DNA of 64,000 nt from Pontibacter beigongshangensis (GTDB lineage: Bacteria > Bacteroidota > Bacteroidia > Cytophagales > Hymenobacteraceae). This document shows, piece by piece, positions 8,509 through 18,393 of the stretch (the first letter of the stretch is position 1; the number at the start of each line of letters is the position of its first letter). Where the stretch lies: positions 124,001 to 188,000 of the forward strand of contig NZ_VFSD01000001.1 in assembly GCF_014332515.1 (NCBI RefSeq), read 5' to 3'. The position numbers were made by a program, and so were the translations under genes. Under the pieces are notes generated by a model. It worked only from the letters and a program-made list of their open reading frames with translations, was not told the origin of the DNA and did not search any database.

Positions 8509-9225
8509 TTATAACGGTGTAAATATTTCGTGTAGTATCTGCAGGCTATGGCAGGCAACCAAGGCGGCCGTTTCGGTTCGTAAGCGGCTGGTACCAAGGG
8601 TTACCGGTTTTATGCCTGCCTGGTAAGCCAGCGTTATTTCTTGCTGCGAAAAGTCTCCCTCTGGCCCGATCAGGATACAATGCGGTTGGCCGGGCTTGTA
8701 GCTGTCCTTTATACTTTTGGTGGCATCGTCTTCTAAATGAGCTATGTAGGTGTTAACCGGATCACACTGTTTTACAAATTTTCGGAAGGGTGCCATGTCA
8801 TGCAGCAGCGGCAGGTACCCTTTCTGCGACTGTTTCATGGCGCTCACCGCGATTTTCTCCAGCCTGTCGAGGCGCAGGTTCCGGCGCTCCGAGTGTTCAC
8901 ACGCCAGAAAAAATATCTCACTGATTCCGATTTCTACGGCTTTCTCTACAAACCACTCTATGCGATCCATGTTTTTGGTCGGAGCCACGGCCACCTGTGC
9001 TACGTAAGGTAGCTTTCCGTACTCCAGCTGTTTGTCGATGACCTGCAACTGGCAACGCTTTGGGTGCGCCTCCTGGATAATGGAAGTAAACAGGCCGCCT
9101 TTACCATCTACCAGATATACGGTGTCGCCCGGCTGTAGTCTTAAAACACGGGTGCAATGTTTTGATTCTTCTTCGGGTAAAGTAAAAAGTTCGCCCTTGA
9201 TGTCGGGAGTGTAAAAAAGGTGCAC
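8509..9225 (-). CDS. rsmE: 16S rRNA (uracil-1498-N3)-methyltransferase RsmE
   Basis: This 238-residue SPOUT-class enzyme methylates U1498 of 16S rRNA. The N-terminal PUA-like part (HLFYTPDIKGELFTLPEEES) is followed by the knotted SAM-binding C-terminus with LIGPEGDFSQQE and LGTSRLRTETAAL, the hallmark RsmE motifs. The start at 9225 is GTG, with no ATG nearby that would keep the conserved N-terminus. Length fits the family. The stop is 37 nt before the chosen DUF4159 start. Confidence 0.95.
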   Translation of the reverse strand: MHLFYTPDIKGELFTLPEEESKHCTRVLRLQPGDTVYLVDGKGGLFTSIIQEAHPKRCQLQVIDKQLEYGKLPYVAQVAVAPTKNMDRIEWFVEKAVEIGISEIFFLACEHSERRNLRLDRLEKIAVSAMKQSQKGYLPLLHDMAPFRKFVKQCDPVNTYIAHLEDDATKSIKDSYKPGQPHCILIGPEGDFSQQEITLAYQAGIKPVTLGTSRLRTETAALVACHSLQILHEIFTPL

Positions 9226-9385
9226 GCGTAAAAGCTTTAAAGTGAAAAACAGGGTGGCCGGAATTTTATGGCGGTGCCTGGCTATTTAACTACTAAGATA
9301 AGCATAAATATGAAAATGACCTGATCAACCGGGAGCCGCTCCACTGGTGGCAAAGAGGCTTCCGGCTGGCAGGCTAGTGAATGGC

Positions 9386-11002
9386 TTACTCCGCCGCTAC
9401 GGCTGCATGCGGCGCACCTGCCAATATTTCATTGTTGGCATAGGCTGCGTATTTAGAGAAGTTCCTGACAAAAGACTGGGCCAGGTGGCTGGCTTTGGCA
9501 TCGTACGCTTCCGGATCATCCCAGGTGTCGCGCGGGTTCAGCACTTCGTCCGGCACACCGGGGCACGACTGGGGCACCTCCACGCCGAAAACCGGGTGTT
9601 TTATAAATTTTGCCCCGTCCAGGGCACCGGTAAGGGCTGCCGTGAGCATGGCTCGGGTGTAGGCTAGTTTGATGCGCTTACCAACCCCATAGGGGCCGCC
9701 GGTCCAGCCTGTGTTCACGAGCCATACCTTTACCTGTTGCCTGTTCATTTTCTCGCCGAGCAGTTCTGCGTAGCGTGTCGGGTGCAGGGGCAGGAATGCT
9801 TCGCCAAAACAGGCAGAAAAGGTTTCTTTTGGTTCGATGACGCCTACCTCCGTGCCGGCCACTTTAGCAGTGTAGCCCGATATGAAATGGTACATGGCCT
9901 GGCTCTTGTTCAGCCGCGAAATAGGAGGGATGACTCCAAAGGCATCGGCCGTCAGGAAGAAAATATTTTTGGGTGCTCCAGCCCTGGATGGCTCCAGCGC
10001 ATTGGGAATAAAATGAATAGGGTAGGCGGTGCGGGTGTTTTCGGTTACCGACTTGTCCGTGTAATCAACCGTACGGGTGCCGTCCTGGAAGCGGGTATTC
10101 TCCAGAATGGCCCCAAACCGTATGGCGTCCCATATCTCCGGCTCCTTTTCGCGGGTCAGGTCCACCACCTTGGCATAGCAGCCTCCTTCAAAGTTAAAAA
10201 CGCTGTCTTCGGCCCAGCCGTGCTCATCGTCCCCGATCAGGGCTCTGTGCGGGTTGGCCGACAAGGTGGTCTTGCCGGTGCCGGACAAGCCGAAGAAGAT
10301 GGCCGTGTCGCCTTCTTCCCCTACGTTAGCGGAGCAATGCATGGAAAGTACGTTATGTTCGTGTGGAAGCGTGAAGTTCAGCACAGAGAAAATACCTTTC
10401 TTCATTTCGCCGGTATAGCCTGAGCCCCCGATTAGAATAATTTTCTTGCTGAGGTTGATGATAGAGAAATTCTTCCTACGGGTGCCGTCTGTTTCCGGGT
10501 CGGCCTCGAACTCCGGAACTGCTATAATAGTAAACTCGGGAGCATGCGAAGCCAGTTCCTCGTCGGTGAAGCGGAGAAACATGTTATAACAGAAGAAGTT
10601 GTGCCAGGCTTTGGTGTTGACAATCCGCACATTCAGTCTGTACTCGGGGTGGTCGCAGGCGTAGGCATCGCGCACATACAGCTTTTTGCCCTGCAGCGAA
10701 TCCATCATTTTGCCATATAGCCGGTCGAATTTCTCCGGCTCGAACGGGATGTTAATTTTACCCCACCAGACAGTATCTCTTGTTTTTTCATCTTTCACAA
10801 TAAAGCGATCTTCAGGAGAGCGTCCTGTAAGCTCGCCTGTGTCGCACATGAGCGCTCCTGTGTCGGCCAGCGCTCCTTCGCCATTTTTTATGGCTTCCTC
10901 AATCAGTTCGGCTGGGCTTAGGTTCCAGCATACTTCGGCAGCGTCGAGAATGCCAAGTTGTTCCAGACCTGCTGGATGTAATTTTTTTCCGGATTCTTTC
11001 AT
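9386..11002 (-). CDS. pckA: Phosphoenolpyruvate carboxykinase (ATP) PckA
   Basis: PckA converts oxaloacetate and ATP to PEP, CO2 and ADP, the first committed step of gluconeogenesis, in the cytoplasm. The ATG at 11002 gives 538 residues, the usual size, and begins MKESGKKLHPAGLEQLG; the frame extends 22 codons further upstream without family character. The kinase P-loop GLSGTGKTT lies at 238-246 and the metal-binding GDDEHGW follows. TGRSPEDRF near 59-67 binds oxaloacetate. It is divergent from the peptide transporter; regulation is not visible. Confidence 0.96.
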   Translation of the reverse strand: MKESGKKLHPAGLEQLGILDAAEVCWNLSPAELIEEAIKNGEGALADTGALMCDTGELTGRSPEDRFIVKDEKTRDTVWWGKINIPFEPEKFDRLYGKMMDSLQGKKLYVRDAYACDHPEYRLNVRIVNTKAWHNFFCYNMFLRFTDEELASHAPEFTIIAVPEFEADPETDGTRRKNFSIINLSKKIILIGGSGYTGEMKKGIFSVLNFTLPHEHNVLSMHCSANVGEEGDTAIFFGLSGTGKTTLSANPHRALIGDDEHGWAEDSVFNFEGGCYAKVVDLTREKEPEIWDAIRFGAILENTRFQDGTRTVDYTDKSVTENTRTAYPIHFIPNALEPSRAGAPKNIFFLTADAFGVIPPISRLNKSQAMYHFISGYTAKVAGTEVGVIEPKETFSACFGEAFLPLHPTRYAELLGEKMNRQQVKVWLVNTGWTGGPYGVGKRIKLAYTRAMLTAALTGALDGAKFIKHPVFGVEVPQSCPGVPDEVLNPRDTWDDPEAYDAKASHLAQSFVRNFSKYAAYANNEILAGAPHAAVAAE

Positions 11003-11136
11003 GTAGATGGTAGTTTGATGTAAGCAATTGGTAATAGTTTTTCCAGTTATTGTATACGGCGGAGGCAAATCAAGGGCAGTACAGCCCTGTATGCAGTTTA
11101 TTACGAATGCGCAAGAGATTAGATGATATAAAACTA

Positions 11137-11168
11137 TTTGTCAGTAATTGTATAAACTGATATATTTA
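11137..11168 (+). promoter_or_regulatory. Promoter for the peptide transporter
   Basis: TTTG at 11137-11140 and TATATTTA at 11161-11168 are separated by 20 nt. This resembles the Bacteroidota TTTG-N19-TAnnTTTG promoter, with the last base of the -7 box changed. It would give a leader of about 35-40 nt. Confidence 0.5.
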
Positions 11169-11211
11169 CCTTATTCGGAAAAACTCTACACATCTAACAT
11201 CAACAAAATTT

Positions 11212-12801
11212 ATGTCCTTAAGAGAACACACCACTAAAAGTGACCAGGTGAACGAGCATGCTGCGCCCATTGGCGCGGACCCTACCGGTCCGGAAATGTT
11301 CGGACACCCGAAAGGGCTCTTTTATCTTTTCTTTGCGGAGCTTTGGGAGCGCTTCAGCTTTTACGGCATGCGGGCACTGCTGGTACTTTACATGGTTAAC
11401 AACCTGTTCGAATCTTTGTCTAACCGCGATGAGATTGCCATTGGGATTTACGCTGCTTATGGGGCGCTGGTATACGCCACCCCGGTGATAGGTGGCATGA
11501 TCGCCGATAAACTGCTGGGGTACCGCAAAGCTATTATGCTGGGAGCGGTTTTGATGGCCCTAGGCCACTTTGCACTGGCCATCGAGCACCCTGTTTTCTT
11601 CTATGGCTCCCTGGCCTTGCTGATTGTAGGGAACGGGTTCTTTAAACCCAATATATCGACCCTGGTTGGCACACTTTATAATGAGGGCGATACGCGCCGT
11701 GATGCCGGTTTTACCATTTTCTACCTGGGTATTAACCTGGGTGCCATGGTGTCGCCGATTATCTGCGGATGGCTGGGCTTAACCTACGGGTGGCATTATG
11801 GCTTTGGAGCGGCAGGTATCGGCATGGTTGTCGGGCTGATCATGTTCTGGCGGGGCGGCCGCAGTGGTGTGTTCGGTAACAACGGACTTCCGCCGAACCC
11901 TGCGGTGATCAAAGAGCGGGTGGCAGGAATCACCAAAGAGTCCTGGGTCACGGTGCTGAGTTTCCTGTCGTTACCTATTTTTGCCCTCTTCCTGTTTAAT
12001 GGAACCCTCGACCTGCCAGGCTTGGGCGAGACTATTTTCGATGGTTCTATTATGCACTATGTCATGAACTATGCCTTGTTGCCGGTTATCTCTATTGTGT
12101 TGATTTATAACCTGGTGAAGGTGGACCGTGTGGAGAGGCAGCGACTGTTTGTGGTTATCCTGCTGACATTCTTTATTACCGTTTTCTGGTCTTTCTTCGA
12201 GCAGGCGGGTTCTTCACTCACACTCTTTGCAGAGCGCAACGTAAACCTGACGTTTATGAACGCGGCGCAGACAAATTCCATTAACCCGTTCTTTATCATC
12301 CTGTTTGCTCTGCCTTTCTCGGCCATGTGGGTGTTTCTGTCAAAGCGGCGGGTTAACCCTTTTACGCCGGTAAAGTTTGCTCTTGGCATCGCGCAACTGG
12401 GGCTGGGCTTCCTGATCTTTGCCTGGAGCGCCAATTATGGAGACGCTGAGGGCCGTGTGTCTATCTGGTTCCTGATTCTGGGGTATATGTTCATTACTAC
12501 CGGCGAGCTTTTTGTTTCGCCTGTAGGGCTTTCTAAAGTAACGGAGCTTTCGCCCAAGAAGATCGTTGCCTTTATTATGGGTATCTGGTTCCTGTCTTCT
12601 TCTTTTGCACACTATATTGCCGGTCTTATTGCCAAGCTGACAGCGGTAAGCGGTACGGATGGAGAGGTGGCCTCGGGTGCGGCTTCGCTGCTGGTATACA
12701 CGGGCGTGTTTGAACAGATTGCTTATGTGGCCTTCGGCTTTGCGGTACTGGCCTTGCTGCTTACCCCGCTGATGCGCAAGTGGATGCACGGCATTCATTA
12801 A
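11212..12801 (+). CDS. Proton-coupled oligopeptide (POT/PTR2) transporter
   Basis: This 529-residue inner-membrane transporter of the POT family imports di- and tripeptides with protons. The ExxER proton/peptide motif is present (E43, E46, R47 in FAELWERFSFYG), followed by the PTR2 signature FTIFYLGINLGAMVSP at 167-182. About 12-14 hydrophobic segments are visible and the C-terminus is a short charged tail. Within the family it is of DtpT type, but substrate range cannot be read from the sequence. It has its own promoter and a strong terminator and is monocistronic. Confidence 0.93.
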   Translation: MSLREHTTKSDQVNEHAAPIGADPTGPEMFGHPKGLFYLFFAELWERFSFYGMRALLVLYMVNNLFESLSNRDEIAIGIYAAYGALVYATPVIGGMIADKLLGYRKAIMLGAVLMALGHFALAIEHPVFFYGSLALLIVGNGFFKPNISTLVGTLYNEGDTRRDAGFTIFYLGINLGAMVSPIICGWLGLTYGWHYGFGAAGIGMVVGLIMFWRGGRSGVFGNNGLPPNPAVIKERVAGITKESWVTVLSFLSLPIFALFLFNGTLDLPGLGETIFDGSIMHYVMNYALLPVISIVLIYNLVKVDRVERQRLFVVILLTFFITVFWSFFEQAGSSLTLFAERNVNLTFMNAAQTNSINPFFIILFALPFSAMWVFLSKRRVNPFTPVKFALGIAQLGLGFLIFAWSANYGDAEGRVSIWFLILGYMFITTGELFVSPVGLSKVTELSPKKIVAFIMGIWFLSSSFAHYIAGLIAKLTAVSGTDGEVASGAASLLVYTGVFEQIAYVAFGFAVLALLLTPLMRKWMHGIH

Positions 12802-12823
12802 TTTTTAACTTGATTTGATAGAT

Positions 12824-12859
12824 AAACCGCTGCTACTAACCTAGCAGCGGTTTTTTTTT
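12824..12859 (+). terminator. Rho-independent terminator after the POT transporter
   Basis: Stem AACCGCTGCTA / TAGCAGCGGTT with a 6-nt loop, followed by a run of T residues. It starts about 22 nt after the stop codon. Confidence 0.9.
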
Positions 12860-12935
12860 GCTTTTTAAACTATTGCCACGCTTGTTGGTGTTTAGACATT
12901 AAAATTACTTTCCTTCTCTTAACTTTTTAGCTTAC

Positions 12936-13544
12936 ATGCCTGGAATTATGAATGCGAAGTGCGCCTTTTGGGCGGTTCTTTCGCTGTCTCTGTTGCTGCT
13001 CAGCTCATGCGAAGTTGTTTCTAACCTGACTGACGTATCGGTAAAAGCACCTTCCCAACCTCAAGAAACCTATACCATCAGGAAAAATGAGCACAACTCT
13101 GCGAACAAAATCAGGAAACTGGCCACATCTACCCTGAGGTTTGAGGCCGTTTTTGATAGTTCGGCTGTGTACGAGACAGTTGATCCTGCTAATCAAGCCG
13201 ACATTAATAAACTTTATGGCCTTTCGGATTGTGGTTCCCTGCACCAGCAGAACAGCGCGCGGTTTGGTTGGCGATGGTACAACAACAGACTTGAGATTCA
13301 TGCCTACACCTATAATAACAGCACCCGGAAGTCTGTATTTATTGCGGCAGTAGAACTTGGAAAGCCATTTGTATATGAGCTTGCACTGAAGGATGGCAGC
13401 TATGTTTTTACCGTGGACGAAAAACAGGTGAGCGTGCCCAGGGCCTGTAGTGGTTTGATGGATAGCTACCAGCTTTACCCCTACTTTGGGGGAGATGAAG
13501 CGGCACCACACGAAATTAAGATCAGAATAAAGGAGTTGCCTTAG
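12936..13544 (+). CDS. Lipoprotein of unknown function
   Basis: About 202 residues. It has a lipoprotein signal peptide with the lipobox LLSSC, lipidated cysteine at residue 25 from this ATG (21 if the ATG at 12948 is used). The mature part is mostly beta-like, with repeated aromatic and Asn residues (WRWYNNRLEIHAYTYNN), and ends with a predicted jelly-roll-like stretch. I do not recognise a named family. It is probably an outer-membrane or periplasmic lipoprotein. It stands alone between the transporter terminator and a repeat-bearing gap. Confidence 0.8.
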   Translation: MPGIMNAKCAFWAVLSLSLLLLSSCEVVSNLTDVSVKAPSQPQETYTIRKNEHNSANKIRKLATSTLRFEAVFDSSAVYETVDPANQADINKLYGLSDCGSLHQQNSARFGWRWYNNRLEIHAYTYNNSTRKSVFIAAVELGKPFVYELALKDGSYVFTVDEKQVSVPRACSGLMDSYQLYPYFGGDEAAPHEIKIRIKELP

Positions 13545-13589
13545 TAAGAAAATTTACGGCTACGACAGCCTCTGTTACGGTGCAATATG

Positions 13590-13625
13590 AATTATTTGAA
13601 TGAAAATGGCCCTCAGGAGGATATA
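13590..13625 (+). repeat. Family A interspersed repeat
   Basis: AATTATTTGAATGAAAATGG then CCCTCAGGAGG. The tail is degenerate. Confidence 0.8.
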
Positions 13626-13757
13626 AGACCTTTTAGCGTCAGGAGTTAAAAGTTATGAGTTTAAAACTGTTATTCGTGCAAGCACTTATTCGATATCTCC
13701 CCACCTCCAAAATGGGAAATAACACAAGAGCCCAGTAAGAAATTAGCACCTTAATTA

Positions 13758-13800
13758 AATTTTTCTAATCAAAGAGCCCCTCCTGAGCTTTCTGCTGCCA
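13758..13800 (+). repeat. Family A interspersed repeat
   Basis: AATTTTTCTAATCAAAGAGC, the core CCCTCCTGAG, then TTTCTGCTGCCA. It is immediately followed by the groEL terminator on the other strand. Confidence 0.75.
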
Positions 13801-13807
13801 CTATCAT

Positions 13808-13848
13808 AATAAAAAAGCCCCCCACTTTTCAGTGCGAGGCTTTTTCTA
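13808..13848 (-). terminator. Rho-independent terminator after groEL
   Basis: On the minus strand a GC-containing stem (AAAAAGCC ... GGCTTTTT, with CAC/GTG inside) ends in a T run. It lies about 25 nt past the groEL stop. Confidence 0.8.
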
Positions 13849-13872
13849 ATTTAAAACTATGGGAAGGTCAGA

Positions 13873-15522
<1,650 letters not shown>

Positions 15523-15542
15523 TTAAGATTTGTTTTGATAGA

Positions 15543-15833
15543 TTAAAGGATAGCCAGAATGTCGGACTCACGCATGATCAGGTAGTCGCTTCCTTCTACA
15601 GAGATTTCAGTACCGGCATATTTGCCATATAAAACCTGGTCACCTACTTTCACCTGGGGCTTCATCAGAGCGCCTTGCTCAGATACTTTTCCTTCGCCAA
15701 TGGCTACTACCTCACCACGCTGTGGCTTTTCTTTAGCAGTATCAGGAATAATAATACCTGACTTGGTTTTTTCTTCTGCTGCAGCAGGAGCTACGATTAC
15801 TCTGTCTGCTAATGGTTTAATGCTGATTGACAT
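15543..15833 (-). CDS. groES: Co-chaperonin GroES
   Basis: This 96-residue lid of the GroEL folding chamber has the start [19 protein letters not shown], the mobile-loop segment [20 protein letters not shown] and the Gly/Tyr segment [11 protein letters not shown], all typical. It is the first gene of the groES-groEL pair. A short inverted repeat lies about 55 nt upstream, but no known heat-shock operator is seen. Confidence 0.98.
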   Translation of the reverse strand: MSISIKPLADRVIVAPAAAEEKTKSGIIIPDTAKEKPQRGEVVAIGEGKVSEQGALMKPQVKVGDQVLYGKYAGTEISVEGSDYLIMRESDILAIL

Positions 15834-15885
15834 AGTTTGTATGAATGTTAAGTTTTAATATGGTTGATTTAAGCTTTGAAACCAT

Positions 15886-15901
15886 AGTGACTATTATCAC
15901 T
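15886..15901 (-). promoter_or_regulatory. Short inverted repeat upstream of groES
   Basis: AGTGA-CTATTA-TCACT lies about 55 nt before the groES start. It could be an operator, but it does not match CIRCE (TTAGCACTC-N9-GAGTGCTAA) or another heat-shock site I know. Confidence 0.25.
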
Positions 15902-16043
15902 TCTTGTGCCAATGGTTAATTTCTGCCATTTTAAGCCAATTTTTCAGCTTTGGACCTGCCATTCCTGTCAGACCTGCCAGATTTTGTCACGGTTGGCGGA
16001 ACTTTTTCTGCATTTGGACTGACAGCATTACCAGCCGCCAAAC

Positions 16044-16075
16044 AAAAAAGCCGGCACAGGGCCGGCTTTCTTTTA
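16044..16075 (-). terminator. Rho-independent terminator after secG
   Basis: On the minus strand AAAGCCGGC pairs with GCCGGCTTT around a short loop, followed by TTTTTTG. It lies directly after the secG stop and separates it from groES. Confidence 0.9.
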
Positions 16076-16090
16076 TGTGTAAGCTTTAGA

Positions 16091-16480
16091 TTACTGTTGG
16101 TTGGCAGTGTCCACCATCTCTGGTATCTCACCTGCATCCGGAATAGCAAAGGTGCTGTCTTCGCCAGGAATGGTGGCGGCAGGACCGGCAGGTAACTGCG
16201 ACTGACGCGCGCGCTCTTCGTTCACGCTTCTGTTTACGGTAGACCCGCCTGAGGAGTCGAGGATCATGTGTGTGCCTAAGGTTAACACAACCAGCGCCAC
16301 GGCAAAGCCCCAGGTAAGTTTTTCAAGTAGATCGCCTGTGCGTTTCACGCCCATAAGCTGGCTGGCGCCTCCGCCACCAAACTGACTGGACAAGCCACCC
16401 CCTTTAGGGTTCTGAGCTAGCACAACTAACACGAGCAGCACGCAAACAAAAATAATGATACTGATTAAGGCGATATACAT
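16091..16480 (-). CDS. secG: Protein-export membrane protein SecG
   Basis: This 129-residue SecYEG accessory subunit begins with a hydrophobic segment (YIALISIIIFVCVLLVLVVL). The family motif AQNPKGGGLSSQFGGGG follows, then a second membrane segment (LTWGFAVALVVLTLG). The acidic C-terminal tail of about 45 residues is longer than in E. coli but usual for Bacteroidota. It starts 1 nt after the TPR gene ends, so the two are co-transcribed, and it is closed by a strong terminator. Confidence 0.95.
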   Translation of the reverse strand: MYIALISIIIFVCVLLVLVVLAQNPKGGGLSSQFGGGGASQLMGVKRTGDLLEKLTWGFAVALVVLTLGTHMILDSSGGSTVNRSVNEERARQSQLPAGPAATIPGEDSTFAIPDAGEIPEMVDTANQQ

Positions 16481-16481
16481 T

Positions 16482-17843
16482 TTAGTTTAAGTTTTGTAAT
16501 TTCTCTATTTGTTCGGCAAAGTAAGATTTTTTTTCCGGATTTTTCAACATCAGCTGCTCATATATTTTAATCGCTTTCTTGGGCTTGCCTTGTTTGATGA
16601 AAATACTGGCCAGGTTTTCAGAGGCCATTCCTTTGCGTATCTTGGTGCTTTTCAGCGATAAGTCTTCCTGTGGCACCGGTTTTATCTTCAGGTTAACCAT
16701 TGTTTTAAGCCGTGGGTTCAATTTCAGGAACTGGTCTATGATATCGAGCTGGTTGCTCAGGATATGGTTGGCTGGCTGCACCGCTTTTTCGAGTTCGTGG
16801 GTTTTGGTGTACTCCAGGATCAGCTCCGGGTGAAAGCTCTGGGGCCGTGGCCGGGTATAGTCGTCTTTCAGTTGCAGCACCTCGCCCATGCGGCTGTTGC
16901 CCATCCAGTAGCCTAGCGCATCGTTGGCATACAGGCGGTCAATTTCATCGTAACTGTAATGGATCTCTCCGGCAATAGCAGGCCCTGGTGCTTCAGGAGC
17001 ATCCTCTGTGGTATAAATATCTGCTTCCTGCGCTACAGGATTTTCGGCAGCAAGTGCAGCAGCAGGAGCAGTGCCTCCGGAGGGGCTTTCTGATTCAAAT
17101 AATTCACCGGAGGGAGCCGCTGCCTGTGCCCCGTCGTGAGTCTGAGTGTTTTCCTGCAGCTCTTCCATAAAAGAGGCGATGCCTGCAGCGGTCGCTTCTT
17201 CTCCTGGTGCGGGTATAGCAGCCTGTTCGAGCAGGTCGGTAGAGGTGGGGCTGAGGCTGTCGATGGTCAGCAGCATGGCCAGTTCGGAATAGAATTCGTC
17301 GCTTTCTGTCTCAGCTGAAGCTTTAGGAGCTGCTGCCCCGGCTGTTCCTGAAGCTGGCTCTTCTGTTGCTTCTTCCGACTTGTTTCTTGCTATAGCTACG
17401 TCTGCTTCCGTGTCTTCTATGGCGGTGCCGGCTTCTGCTGCTATTTCAGGCTCCGGTTCAACTTCCTCTTCTTTATGAGCAGCAGATTCTGTGGGAGGTA
17501 AGGGTTCTTCTTCTAGGGTTTCCTGCACCAATACAGGTTGCTCTTCCAGCAGTTCAGGCGCTGCTGCACGGGTTGGCCCGGCTTCCTCAAAGGCTGGTTC
17601 CAGGGCTGGCGCAGTGGTGTGGATGATCCGCTTCAGAAGTTGCCGGTTGGTGGCATAGGAAGAAGCGCGACGCAGGCGTTGCGCCGAGAGCATGCTGCCT
17701 TTGTCGTAGGCAGACTTGGCCAGCAGCAGGTGGGCTGTCTGGCAATAGGGGAAGGCAGCAGCCACCTGCTCCAGCTCCTGTGTCTGCTGGTCCGAGATAT
17801 CTGATACGCGCTGTATCAGGTTGAGGAAGGCTGATTTATTCAT
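16482..17843 (-). CDS. Tetratricopeptide-like protein with acidic linker
   Basis: This 453-residue protein starts with a helical domain (about 1-75, AFPYCQTAHLLLAKSAYDKG). A long Glu/Ala/Pro-rich, probably disordered linker spans about 75-290, and a helical C-terminus ends with a TPR-like unit (ENLASIFIKQGKPKKAIKIY, about 410-430). No signal peptide or enzyme motif is seen. Proteins of this shape are often placed between lptE and secG in Cytophagales, so a role near envelope biogenesis is possible but only inferred from position. It starts 28 nt after lptE ends. Confidence 0.8.
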   Translation of the reverse strand: MNKSAFLNLIQRVSDISDQQTQELEQVAAAFPYCQTAHLLLAKSAYDKGSMLSAQRLRRASSYATNRQLLKRIIHTTAPALEPAFEEAGPTRAAAPELLEEQPVLVQETLEEEPLPPTESAAHKEEEVEPEPEIAAEAGTAIEDTEADVAIARNKSEEATEEPASGTAGAAAPKASAETESDEFYSELAMLLTIDSLSPTSTDLLEQAAIPAPGEEATAAGIASFMEELQENTQTHDGAQAAAPSGELFESESPSGGTAPAAALAAENPVAQEADIYTTEDAPEAPGPAIAGEIHYSYDEIDRLYANDALGYWMGNSRMGEVLQLKDDYTRPRPQSFHPELILEYTKTHELEKAVQPANHILSNQLDIIDQFLKLNPRLKTMVNLKIKPVPQEDLSLKSTKIRKGMASENLASIFIKQGKPKKAIKIYEQLMLKNPEKKSYFAEQIEKLQNLN

Positions 17844-17871
17844 GCAGCAATGCTTTCTGATGCCAGGCCAA

Positions 17872-18393
17872 CTACCAGTTGGCCAATGATTTATTGAAAA
17901 CGTCTATAGCCAGTCGTTCTGCCAGCTGCTCGATGGAGGTTGCCGGAATCTGGTTGATGTCCACGTCCTGCGAAAAATCCTGCGAGATGGAAAAGGTCTG
18001 GTCAAAATCGTCTTCAGAATTCTTTGTGTTCGTGTACCGTACTTTCACACCCAGAGTAAGGCGGTTGAGGCTGGCTCGGTCATAGTCGCCATCGCGTTGC
18101 ACGGCTGCCGGTGTGATACTAAAGCTAACAATTTCTCCCTCCAGTTGCAAGTCACCTTCGCGCTGCAGCATGTTCAGGTTGGTATTGCGCTGGTAATACT
18201 GCTTAAAGGTATTCGTTACCACCTGCGTGAGGTTGGCAGGTCCTTCGCCGGCGGCATTCTCAAAGTTCTGAATGGAGATGGTCTTGATATCCGGGCTAAT
18301 GCTGACACCGGTAAAAGAATAGACGCCGCAGCCGCTGGTAAAAAGAAGCAGCAGGCAGCTTAAGGCCAGAATAAGTTTACTCTTCAATATCAT
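17872..18393 (-). CDS. lptE: LptE-like outer-membrane lipoprotein
   Basis: About 173 residues. The lipoprotein signal peptide has the lipobox FTSGC, with Cys22 as the lipidation site. The mature domain has the LptE-family start GVYSFTGVSISPDIKTISI, followed by AAGEGPANLTQVVTNTFKQY and LQLEGEIVSFSI. LptE plugs LptD and helps insert LPS at the outer membrane. The gene start overlaps the end of the sigma-54 regulator by 17 nt, so the two are translationally linked. Lipid A gene partners are not in the window. Confidence 0.88.
   Translation of the reverse strand: MILKSKLILALSCLLLLFTSGCGVYSFTGVSISPDIKTISIQNFENAAGEGPANLTQVVTNTFKQYYQRNTNLNMLQREGDLQLEGEIVSFSITPAAVQRDGDYDRASLNRLTLGVKVRYTNTKNSEDDFDQTFSISQDFSQDVDINQIPATSIEQLAERLAIDVFNKSLANW

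Larger units (their letters stand above)
13545..13872. other. Intergenic region with two family A copies and the groEL terminator
   Basis: This 328-bp gap between converging genes contains family A copies at 13590-13625 and 13758-13800 (both plus orientation) and a minus-strand terminator at 13808-13848. Nothing gene-like is visible. Confidence 0.75.

Noticed and set aside
15834..15960. CIRCE heat-shock operator before groES
   Set aside because: No TTAGCACTC-N9-GAGTGCTAA pattern is present; only a short unrelated inverted repeat was found.
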